DNA from: Comamonadaceae bacterium
Lineage (GTDB): Bacteria; Pseudomonadota; Gammaproteobacteria; Burkholderiales; Burkholderiaceae_C
Direction of reading: 5' to 3'
Assembly: GCA_947371775.1 (NCBI GenBank)
Contig: CANBQX010000116.1
Span: 1 to 6,151, forward strand
Length of the DNA: 6,151 bases
Part shown: one piece after another, positions 1-5,782 of the stretch
Numbering within the stretch: the stretch's first letter is position 1
Layout: the number at the start of each line of letters is the position of its first letter
Made by a program: the position numbers and the translations under genes
The notes under the pieces: model-generated
What the model saw: only the letters and a program-made list of their open reading frames with translations
Databases searched by the model: none
What the model was told of the DNA's origin: nothing

Positions 1-306
1 AAAGGCAAGTGGAGCATTCAGCGGCAAATTGATCTGCATGGCATGCGCAGCGACGAGGCACGGGATGCGCTGGGCAGCTTCGTGCGCGAGGCACACAAAC
101 ACGGCATCCGCTGTGTGCGCGTGGTGCATGGCAAGGGCCTGGGCTCGCCGGGCAAAGCGCCGGTGCTCAAAGACAAGGTGCACCGCTGGCTGGTGCAAAA
201 AGCCGAGGTGGTGGCCTTTGTGCAAGCCCAACCCGCCCATGGCGGGGCAGGCGCGCTGGTCGTGCTGCTGCAACCGGTGCGCCGCGGGCTGCCCGCAGCG
301 ACTTAA
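1..306 (+). CDS. Smr/MutS2-type Smr-domain protein, C-terminal part
   Basis: This is the last 101 codons of a gene that begins left of the window; the reading frame is open from base 1 to the TAA at 304-306. The peptide carries the Smr domain hallmarks: IDLHGM near its start (bases 28-45) and VVHGKGLGSPGKAP (about 121-162), followed by the hydrophobic segment GALVVLL near the end. In the family, the LDLHG and HGxG motifs form the fold's conserved face, and Smr domains nick or bind branched DNA or act as RNA endonucleases in ribosome rescue. Stand-alone Smr proteins of about 180-230 residues are common in Burkholderiales, so the missing N-terminus is probably about 100 residues, but a longer protein cannot be excluded. 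An internal ATG at 43 would cut into the LHGM motif and is not a credible start. The substrate (DNA or RNA) cannot be told from the sequence. Confidence 0.92.
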   Translation, partial: KGKWSIQRQIDLHGMRSDEARDALGSFVREAHKHGIRCVRVVHGKGLGSPGKAPVLKDKVHRWLVQKAEVVAFVQAQPAHGGAGALVVLLQPVRRGLPAAT

Positions 307-317
307 GGCGTGGTGGT

Positions 318-349
318 GCGCTAGTGCTTTAGTGCTCTGGCGCTCTAGT
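318..349. repeat. Degenerate 8-bp tandem repeat, four units
   Basis: Four consecutive 8-base units can be read between the convergent smr-domain and tupA genes: GCGCTAGT, GCTTTAGT, GCTCTGGC and GCTCTAGT. Each differs from GCTCTAGT by zero to two bases. Bases 318-324 can also pair with 337-343 (seven pairs, one of them G-T) around a 12-base loop. No T-run follows on either strand, so it is not a standard rho-independent terminator. It may be a slipped-strand repeat or a weak 3'-end structure for the two converging transcripts; the role is unknown. Confidence 0.55.
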
Positions 350-357
350 GTCCTTGC

Positions 358-1164
358 TTATTTGCCAGCGTTCGGAAAGAACAGCTGCTGACCGTCTATC
401 TTGTAGGCCGCAATCACACCCTGGCCAGCGGCGCTGGTCACCCAGTCCACAAATTTTTGGGCATCGGCCGCCTTGGTATGGGGATGGCGCGCCGGGTTGA
501 CCACCATCACGCCGTACTGGTTGAACAAGCGGCTGTCGCCCTCCACCAAGACTTTGAGATCACCCCGGTTCTTGAAGCTCAGCCAAGTGCCTCGGTCGGT
601 CAGCACATAGGCGCCCGTGGCGGACGCCATATTGAGCGCCGGGCCCATGCCGCAGCCGCATTCTTTGTAGCCTGTGCCGTGCGCGTCGGGCGCTGGCGTG
701 AGCTTCCAAAAGCGCAGCTCGGCGGCGTGGGTTCCACTCTTGTCGCCGCGCGAAATAAACGCCGCGTTGCTGGCGGCTACTTTGGCCAGCGCCGCCGCAA
801 TGTCTTTGCCCTGCAGCTTGGCAGGGTCAGCGCCGGGGCCGACCAGCACAAAATCGTTGTACATCACCGCAAAGCGTTTGATGGCAAAGCCCTCGGCCAC
901 GATTTTTTCTTCGGCCACCTGGTCGTGCACAAAAAGCACGTCGGCGTCGCCCCTGCGCCCCATGTCAATGGCCTGGCCTGTGCCCAGCGCAACGACTTTC
1001 ACCTCTACACCGGTGGCCTTGGTAAAGGCGGGCAGCAAATGCGCGAACAGACCGGACTGCTCGGTGGACGTGGTGGACGCCATCACGATGGTTTCGGCCT
1101 GCGCGCCAGCCAGCGCTGCGGCAGCCAGTGAAACGGTGGCCACGAAACGAAAAATGTTGCTCAC
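358..1164 (-). CDS. tupA: Tungstate ABC transporter, periplasmic binding protein
   Basis: A 268-residue periplasmic binding protein that captures the oxyanion (tungstate, perhaps molybdate) and delivers it to the TupB permease. It starts with a Sec signal peptide (basic/hydrophobic residues 1-23) with a likely cleavage after AQA at residue 23. Immediately after comes the family's ligand-binding STTST stretch (30-34). Further family signatures are SRGDKSGTH (138-146), with an Arg expected to contact the oxyanion, GMGPAL (172-177) and GAYVLTDRGTW (184-194). Length fits TupA. It is the last gene of the operon. The start is GTG at 1164-1162, overlapping the tupC stop in a GTGA, and has a strong ribosome binding site AAAGGAG seven bases upstream. 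The better ribosome site compared with tupB and tupC suits a binding protein made in excess. Two cysteines (169 and 171), the only ones in the protein, sit as CGC just before the GMG motif. Tungstate versus molybdate preference is inferred from family resemblance only. Confidence 0.92.
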   Translation of the reverse strand: MSNIFRFVATVSLAAAALAGAQAETIVMASTTSTEQSGLFAHLLPAFTKATGVEVKVVALGTGQAIDMGRRGDADVLFVHDQVAEEKIVAEGFAIKRFAVMYNDFVLVGPGADPAKLQGKDIAAALAKVAASNAAFISRGDKSGTHAAELRFWKLTPAPDAHGTGYKECGCGMGPALNMASATGAYVLTDRGTWLSFKNRGDLKVLVEGDSRLFNQYGVMVVNPARHPHTKAADAQKFVDWVTSAAGQGVIAAYKIDGQQLFFPNAGK

Positions 1165-1904
1165 AAAAGTTCTCCTTTAACAAATAAGTGGGCTTGCGGG
1201 CATTGCGCTTGCAACACTGCCGCATCAAAGAACTGGGCCACCGGCAAATCGGCCAGCAAACGGCCGCGTTCCAGGTAAATCACCCGCTGTGCCAGGCGCT
1301 TCACCTGGCCCAGGTTGTGGCTGGCAAACACCAGCGTGGCGTCTGTGCCGCTGTCGGCAAAACGCTGCATGAGTGCCTCCACCTCGGCCTTGGCGTGGGG
1401 GTCCAAGCTGGCCGTGGGTTCGTCCAGCAAAAGCATTTGCGGCGCCAGCGCCCAGGCACGGGCCAAGGCGACTTGTTGCTGTTGCCCCAAAGACAAGGTA
1501 CGTGCACTGCGCGACGCCAGTTCTTGCAACCCCGCAGTGCGCAGCGCCTCCAATGCCTGCACGCTGGCTTGCCGCCAGGGTGTACCCCGCAACCACAAAG
1601 CCAGCGCCACCTGCCGCTGTACCGTCGTGCGCAGCATGTGCGGACGCTGAAACAGCATGGCCTGTCGCAAGCCGGGCACAGCCTGGCGCTTGCCCAAAGT
1701 GGGTTCTAGCAAGCCGTGCAGCACGCGCAGCAAAGTGCTTTTTCCGGAACCGTTGGCTCCCACCAGGGCTACACGCTCGCCGGCTTGAATCGCCAGATCG
1801 ATGTTTCGCAGGGCGCTGTCCAAATCGGTCCGCGCACGGCGCAGGCTGCGGCCATCGGCGCCGATCTGCACACCCGCGTTCACCAGGGAAATCAACGCGC
1901 TCAC
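1161..1904 (-). CDS. tupC: Tungstate ABC transporter, ATP-binding protein
   Basis: A 247-residue cytoplasmic ATPase that powers uptake through TupB. All nucleotide-binding elements are present: Walker A GANGSGKST (49-57), Q-loop Q86, signature LSLGQQQQ (137-144), Walker B MLLLDEP (157-163), D-loop SLD (166-168) and H-loop His196. The protein ends shortly after the ATPase domain and lacks the C-terminal TOBE domain typical of ModC, which supports a Tup-type rather than Mod-type transporter. The start is placed at GTG 1904-1902 because it overlaps the tupB stop as GTGA, exactly mirroring the tupC/tupA junction. The frame stays open 18 codons further upstream, but that segment is Gly/Ala-rich, lies inside tupB and looks non-native. 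The ribosome site is weak (a G-rich run about ten bases upstream), so translation is probably coupled to tupB. In the signature, Leu replaces the usual first Gly of LSGGQ, a tolerated variant. Confidence 0.93.
   Translation of the reverse strand: MSALISLVNAGVQIGADGRSLRRARTDLDSALRNIDLAIQAGERVALVGANGSGKSTLLRVLHGLLEPTLGKRQAVPGLRQAMLFQRPHMLRTTVQRQVALALWLRGTPWRQASVQALEALRTAGLQELASRSARTLSLGQQQQVALARAWALAPQMLLLDEPTASLDPHAKAEVEALMQRFADSGTDATLVFASHNLGQVKRLAQRVIYLERGRLLADLPVAQFFDAAVLQAQCPQAHLFVKGELL
1172..1178 (-). promoter_or_regulatory. Strong ribosome binding site of tupA
   Basis: On the minus strand this reads AAAGGAG, seven bases before the GTG start of tupA and inside the 3' end of tupC. It decides the GTG start and is clearly better than anything before tupC or tupB, suggesting higher translation of the binding protein. 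Confidence 0.75.
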
Positions 1905-2638
1905 AGCACCAACCCCCGATTCAGCGCCAAGCCCGCCGACTCGCTGCGCACCCGCCACTGCCGCAGCAGCGCAACCAGCAGGTTGAGCGCCAGCACCACC
2001 GCCAGCAGCATCAGACCCAAGCCCAGTGCCAGCGGCAAATCGCCTTTGGATGTTTCCAGCGCAATCGCGGTCGTCATCACCCGTGTAAAGCCGTCAATAT
2101 TGCCACCCACAATCATGACCGCGCCCACCTCCGATATGGCGCGGCCAAAGGCGGCTATCAGCACCACCAGCAGGGCGTGGCGCTCATCCCAGGCCAGCAA
2201 AGCGGCGCGCAATACGGTACCCGCCCCCAAGGAGCGCAGTTGTTCGCCATAAAGTTGCTCGGCGTCTTGTACGGTTTGGCGGGTGAGCGCGGTCACGATG
2301 GGTAGCACCAGCACCGCCTGCGCAAACACCATGGCCTTGAAACTGAACAGCCAGCCCAGATACCCCAGCGGCCCCGAGCGCGAGAGCATCAAATAGACCA
2401 GCAAGCCCACCACCACCGACGGTATGGCCAGACTGGTGTTGAGCAGGGTCAACACCACCGAGCGCCCCGCAAACTGCGCCACCCCCAGCCACGCACCCAG
2501 CGCCAGCCCCACGCTGCACGCCAACAGGCAAGCACACGCACTCACGCTCAAGGAGCGCGCCACGATGGACACCAAGGTGGGGTCGAGCGAAGTAAGGAGT
2601 TGCAGCGCCGTGCTGGCGCTTTCGGTGAACGTGGTCAT
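1901..2638 (-). CDS. tupB: Tungstate ABC transporter, permease
   Basis: The 245-residue inner-membrane permease of the tungstate importer and the first gene of the operon. About five hydrophobic segments can be seen (roughly residues 31-52, 61-85, 101-120, 153-178 and 201-225). The cytoplasmic EAA-type coupling loop lies near residues 130-170. It is followed by the strongly family-typical run FGRAISEVGAVMIVGGNI (164-181), which marks TupB-like permeases. The chosen ATG (2638-2636) gives the usual TupB beginning, with the SLDP motif at 17-20. A TTG start at 2683 would add 15 residues without family likeness. Neither start has a good Shine-Dalgarno sequence, so the exact start is the least certain part. 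The TGA stop overlaps the tupC GTG. The order permease, ATPase, binding protein differs from the tupA-B-C order usually described. Confidence 0.9.
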   Translation of the reverse strand: MTTFTESASTALQLLTSLDPTLVSIVARSLSVSACACLLACSVGLALGAWLGVAQFAGRSVVLTLLNTSLAIPSVVVGLLVYLMLSRSGPLGYLGWLFSFKAMVFAQAVLVLPIVTALTRQTVQDAEQLYGEQLRSLGAGTVLRAALLAWDERHALLVVLIAAFGRAISEVGAVMIVGGNIDGFTRVMTTAIALETSKGDLPLALGLGLMLLAVVLALNLLVALLRQWRVRSESAGLALNRGLVL

Positions 2639-2683
2639 CGGGGGGCAATGGTAGACCACTGACTTATGCAGCCTGATGGGCAA

Positions 2684-2695
2684 GGGTTTCCACCC
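2684..2695 (-). other. Small hairpin in the tup leader
   Basis: On the minus strand the leader reads GGGT-GGAA-ACCC, a 4-bp stem closed by a GNRA-type GGAA loop, about 46 bases before the tupB ATG. It is short and no larger riboswitch fold is visible around it; a regulatory role is only a possibility. Confidence 0.25.
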
Positions 2696-2713
2696 AACAA
2701 CCGCCGACTAAAC

Positions 2714-2742
2714 ATTATTGAATTTGAAATTAAAAATGATAA
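2714..2742 (-). promoter_or_regulatory. Candidate sigma70 promoter of the tupBCA operon
   Basis: Read on the minus strand there is a -35-like TTATCA (plus positions 2742-2737, 4/6 to consensus), a 17-base spacer, then a -10-like AATAAT (2719-2714, 5/6). Transcription would start near 2707, giving a leader of about 70 bases to the tupB ATG. The spacer contains a small inverted repeat AATTT-G-AAATT (2721-2731) that could be an operator half of unknown regulator. The region is AT-rich, which raises the chance of accidental matches. Confidence 0.45.
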
Positions 2743-2752
2743 TATTTATTTC
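2724..2752 (+). promoter_or_regulatory. Weak candidate promoter of the lipoprotein gene
   Basis: TTGAAA (2724-2729, 5/6 to the -35 consensus) is followed after 17 bases by TATTTC (2747-2752, only 3/6 to the -10 consensus). It is the best plus-strand pair with standard spacing in the AT-rich stretch before the ATG at 2779, but other registers (for example TTGAAT 2718-2723 with AATATT 2741-2746) are nearly as good. Confidence 0.25.
2732..2750. promoter_or_regulatory. Fur-box-like sequence in the divergent control region
   Basis: The 19 bases match the classical Fur consensus (three GATAAT-type hexamers) at 14 positions, including an intact central ATGATAAT. The site overlaps the -35 element of the tup promoter candidate and lies 29 bases upstream of the lipoprotein ATG, so binding could affect both directions. 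AT-richness makes this only suggestive; no iron-uptake gene is next to it. Confidence 0.3.
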
Positions 2753-2778
2753 TCCATTCATTACTGAAAGATATTTTT

Positions 2779-5262
2779 ATGAAAATGATGCGAAAAACCC
2801 AGCCAATCGCTTGGAGTCTGCCGCTCGCAATGGCACTTGCAGTGGGACTCAGCGCCTGTGGCGGCGGTGGCGACGGGTCAAGCACAACTTCTGTTCCCGT
2901 TACTGTCATTGACGGCCCATTGCAAAACGCGATGGTTTGTCTGGACAAAAATTTGAATGGCGTTTGTGATCAGGGTGAGCCCAGTGCAATCACGGATGCG
3001 CGTGGTGTAGCAATTCTGGCGGTCGCCAATGCTGAGGTTGGAAAATTTCCCCTCGTTGCCATCGTCACCCCGCAGTCGATTGACGCAGACACGGGACCCG
3101 TGCCAATGGCCTATGTCTTGAAGGCGCCGGCGGATGCAAGCGCCGTGGTCAGCCCCTTATCAACCTTGGTACAAACCCAAGTGGAAACCTTCGGAAACAC
3201 GACCGCGCAAGCGGCGGCGTCGATTGCCGCAACGACGGGGCTGAGCGCCTCCCAGCTCAGCGCCGATTACACCAAAGACAGCTCAGCGGCAGGTACTGCG
3301 GCATACACGATTGCCCAGGCAGTCGTGCTGGCTACCCAAAAGCAATTTAGCAACGGCTTGTTGGCCGTGGGAACTTCCGCCATTGATGGCAGTTCCATCG
3401 CACAGAAAGACCTCAACGCAGCAGTTCAAGCCACTGTGGCTCAAATGCTGCCCGCCATTGCCAGCAGCGCACTCAGCTCCACGGCAGTGAGCACTGCGGC
3501 CAATCCGACCGCGCGACTTGCGGCCCTGCAAAATGTGATTGATTCCACATTCATCGCCGAGAACGGGGGCATCACCTCCCCTGCAGGCGCACGAGTCGTC
3601 GTTGGCGTGAACAACACAGCAAAAAATCAGGTGACCAGCGGTGCCCCTAGTTATACCGCTGTAGCCACAGCAAGCCTATCCAACCTGAACTTCACCGATG
3701 CAAGCCATTGGTCAGCGCGGATATCGCAAAAGACCCTCTCAGAAGCCACGCTCGACAACACCAATACCTACAAATACCGCTTTGGACATTACCGCAATGA
3801 TGGTGCCGGCCCCACATCTTGGGGAGGACAAGGCTCAACGCCGCAGCGCGGCGCAGATCTCCATTGGAACGGTAGCGCTTGGGTTGGTTGTGCAGTGAAT
3901 TTTCAGAACCGCCAGACCGCTCCTGACAACAATGGTGTGGCCAGTTACAACTTTTGCGATGGTTTAGAGACGGGCACGGTGAATGCAAAAGCACCCACCA
4001 GCGCCGTGTTCGATGTGGGCACGCAGTCCATGGCAAGTGTCTACAACAACAATATTTTGGCTGCCAATTTCAGCAATATCACAATTGGCAACGGCACGGT
4101 TGCCAGCGCCAATGCTTTGCTTGGATCTGCGACATTCCCAGTCGGTTCAAAACTCACCTACCTGACTGATGTTGCCACTGCCTATGCCCCAGCGTATTTC
4201 CCGAGTTCCGGCAACCCGGGGAATGACAATACCGTGGTACTTTCCAGTACGGCGGATGGTGCCGGTGGCGACTTCACCTCGGGCACAACCCAAACGGCGT
4301 GTCTGAGCAGCACGGCGTCCAATGCGCCTGCGGGAAGCTTGGAGGTTCTCGTTGCCCGCAACACCGGAACGCCATGCAAATTCGTTGACGCAAGCGTCAC
4401 GGGGATGAATAACGTCACTCTGCGCAGTAGCGACTCAGGGCAGCAAACCCGCAACGAAAACTGGGGTTTCACAACCCTGAATCTAGGCACCATCGGGACG
4501 GCTGCAGTTCCGGGTTCGGCAAGCGCCGCAAGAATCTATTACACGGGCAACACCCGCCTGCGCGTGGCCTTCGCCGCCAACAACGTCGCCAAATTTTATG
4601 CCTGCCAGCAAAGGTACGATGGCTCAACGCGTAACTGTAATCTGCTGTCCTCCGGCAGCTACAGCATCACCAATCTCGGCGACGGCTCACGCACCTTGAC
4701 TTTCACCGGCACGCCCGCCATTGCCGCCACCTTGGGTTGGAGTCGGGTATTTATTGAACGCAATAGCTTGGTTTACTACGGCTACCAAAATTTACCTGCA
4801 ACCTATGTTTCCGCTCGGTTCAACAAAACCGCGATGGATGCACTTTTCACACAACTTGGCCTGAGCACCGTGAGCTATTTCAATGGCTTGAATGGTGGAT
4901 TTGATCCTGCCTCGACGATTAACCTCAACGCACTTGCTTATGCTGGCACTTACATGGGTACCAGCAATGCGACTGGCTTTCAGCCAGGCAGCTTCCAAGT
5001 GACGGTCGGCACCGACGGAAGCGTACAGTGCACAGGCACCTCCGTGTATAGGGCTCCGGCAACCAGCGGCACTGCATTTACTTGCAGTGTTGTAGTTACT
5101 CCCCAAGGTACGTTTGGAACGACTGCCGATATCAGCATTACCACGAACAACAGCACAACCGCGACGGGCACATTGGACTACTACACAGGCGTCATCACTA
5201 ACGGCAACTGGAGTACAACCTCTCCATCGATTAGTGGAACTTTTACCGGAAGCAGAATTTAA
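2779..5262 (+). CDS. Large predicted lipoprotein of unknown function
   Basis: I do not recognise a function for this 827-residue protein. The N-terminus is a lipoprotein signal: basic start, hydrophobic core, lipobox LSAC with Cys27, then GGGGDGSS. The absence of Asp at +2 suggests the outer membrane. Residues ~40-115 resemble a small beta domain seen in proteobacterial surface lipoproteins, with GPLQNAMVCLDKNLNGVCD followed by QGEP. Its Asp/Asn-rich loop (56-67) looks calcium-binding. Next is VSPLSTLVQ and an Ala-rich helical region to ~260. Residues ~300-705 are an unrecognised Asn/Thr/Ser/Gly/Tyr-rich, probably beta-rich part. Residues ~721-827 form a C-terminal beta domain ending GTFTGSRI. 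Besides Cys27 there are ten cysteines in five nearby pairs (54/63, 371/393, 508/533, 609/620, 751/769), consistent with disulfides in the periplasm or outside the cell. The ATG has only a weak site (GAAAG, eight bases upstream). Base composition is visibly less GC-rich than the flanking genes. It stands alone, divergent from tup, and ends before a strong terminator. Confidence 0.85.
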   Translation: MKMMRKTQPIAWSLPLAMALAVGLSACGGGGDGSSTTSVPVTVIDGPLQNAMVCLDKNLNGVCDQGEPSAITDARGVAILAVANAEVGKFPLVAIVTPQSIDADTGPVPMAYVLKAPADASAVVSPLSTLVQTQVETFGNTTAQAAASIAATTGLSASQLSADYTKDSSAAGTAAYTIAQAVVLATQKQFSNGLLAVGTSAIDGSSIAQKDLNAAVQATVAQMLPAIASSALSSTAVSTAANPTARLAALQNVIDSTFIAENGGITSPAGARVVVGVNNTAKNQVTSGAPSYTAVATASLSNLNFTDASHWSARISQKTLSEATLDNTNTYKYRFGHYRNDGAGPTSWGGQGSTPQRGADLHWNGSAWVGCAVNFQNRQTAPDNNGVASYNFCDGLETGTVNAKAPTSAVFDVGTQSMASVYNNNILAANFSNITIGNGTVASANALLGSATFPVGSKLTYLTDVATAYAPAYFPSSGNPGNDNTVVLSSTADGAGGDFTSGTTQTACLSSTASNAPAGSLEVLVARNTGTPCKFVDASVTGMNNVTLRSSDSGQQTRNENWGFTTLNLGTIGTAAVPGSASAARIYYTGNTRLRVAFAANNVAKFYACQQRYDGSTRNCNLLSSGSYSITNLGDGSRTLTFTGTPAIAATLGWSRVFIERNSLVYYGYQNLPATYVSARFNKTAMDALFTQLGLSTVSYFNGLNGGFDPASTINLNALAYAGTYMGTSNATGFQPGSFQVTVGTDGSVQCTGTSVYRAPATSGTAFTCSVVVTPQGTFGTTADISITTNNSTTATGTLDYYTGVITNGNWSTTSPSISGTFTGSRI

Positions 5263-5281
5263 TGCCTCGAAATCAGAGATC

Positions 5282-5299
5282 TGGGGGCTTATGCCCCCA
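5282..5299. other. Hairpin just after the lipoprotein gene
   Basis: A perfect 7-bp inverted repeat, TGGGGGC with GCCCCCA, closes a 4-base TTAT loop 20 bases after the stop codon. No T-run follows, so by itself it is not a rho-independent terminator. It could protect the 3' end of the mRNA or assist the terminator that follows. Confidence 0.5.
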
Positions 5300-5310
5300 C
5301 AGCTAAGTCC

Positions 5311-5344
5311 AAAAAAGGCCGCTCGATTGGAGCGGCCTTTTTTT
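5311..5344. terminator. Bidirectional rho-independent terminator
   Basis: A perfect 8-bp GC-rich stem, GGCCGCTC (5317-5324) with GAGCGGCC (5330-5337), surrounds a 5-base loop. It is flanked by six A on the left and seven T on the right. The T-run ends transcripts of the plus-strand lipoprotein gene; the A-run gives a U-tract for the minus-strand globin operon, whose stop is 24 bases away. This fits the convergent arrangement. Confidence 0.9.
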
Positions 5345-5367
5345 GCCAGTCACCGCCGCATAGCGGC

Positions 5368-5766
5368 TCAGCGGTTGCGTATCCAATCTGCCGTCTGAAA
5401 AAACGAATCGCGCAGTCGGGCGCGCAGCGCTTCTTCGACCTGCAGCTCCCCCATGGCCTGGTCCATACAGGCCACCCATTGGTCGCGCTCCTGAATGCCA
5501 ATGGCAAAGGGCATGTGGCGCAAGCGCAGGCGGGGGTGACCGAAGCGCTCGATGTAGTACTGGGGGCCACCCATCCAGCCGCTCAAAAACCAAAACAGCT
5601 TTTGGCGGGCCTGGGTGAGCAGAGGGCCATGTGCGGCACGCAAGGCGGCGTATTCGGGCTCCAGCTCCATGAGGTCGTAAAAGCGCTCCACCAGCTTGTG
5701 GAGTACCACCTCGCCGCCCAAGTGCGCGATCAAATGGCTGGTTTCTTCTTCGTGGGCTTCAGACAT
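5368..5766 (-). CDS. Group II truncated hemoglobin (2/2 globin)
   Basis: A 132-residue heme protein of the truncated hemoglobin group II (HbO/YjbI-like) family, which binds oxygen or other diatomic ligands and is linked to oxygen, NO or peroxide handling. The family core is clear: LGGEVVLHKLVERFYDLM (16-33) with Tyr30 as B10, FLSGWMGGPQYYIERFGHPR (60-79), and RLRHMPFAIG (81-90) with the proximal heme ligand His84 (F8). Trp97 lies 13 residues later and is the group II G8 Trp. By alignment from memory, CD1 is His46, as described for some proteobacterial group II globins, instead of Tyr. Length is normal. The ATG at 5766-5764 has no good Shine-Dalgarno sequence. It lies 16 bases after the stop of the FtsX-like permease, so the two are probably co-transcribed. 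The ligand chemistry and any role with the upstream transporter cannot be judged from the sequence. Confidence 0.93.
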   Translation of the reverse strand: MSEAHEEETSHLIAHLGGEVVLHKLVERFYDLMELEPEYAALRAAHGPLLTQARQKLFWFLSGWMGGPQYYIERFGHPRLRLRHMPFAIGIQERDQWVACMDQAMGELQVEEALRARLRDSFFQTADWIRNR

Positions 5767-5782
5767 GGGTTTGGATGCTTGG

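Noticed and set aside
29..391. Overlapping frame through the smr gene and spacer
   Set aside because: Cys/Arg/Trp-rich nonsense translation in another frame of the Smr domain gene.
457..1131. Long plus-strand open frame opposite tupA
   Set aside because: Arg/His/Gly-rich translation with no family likeness; a shadow of the high-GC tupA gene.
1905..1958. N-terminal extension of TupC by 18 residues
   Set aside because: The segment overlaps tupB, has no ABC-ATPase character, and the GTGA overlap at 1901-1904 gives a natural start.
1373..2305. 310-codon plus-strand open frame opposite tupC and tupB
   Set aside because: Pro/Arg/Ala/Gln-rich low-quality translation, antisense to two well supported genes; a GC artefact.
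2639..2683. TTG start adding 15 residues to TupB
   Set aside because: Polar residues with no family resemblance and no good ribosome site; the ATG at 2638 gives the usual permease beginning. Not fully excluded.
2639..2710. Molybdenum/tungsten-cofactor riboswitch in the tup leader
   Set aside because: The leader is only about 70 bases and shows just a 4-bp hairpin; the known riboswitch is larger and multi-helical.
2730..2948. Minus-strand small open frame over the lipoprotein start
   Set aside because: Mostly the complement of the lipoprotein signal peptide region, with no ribosome site or family likeness.
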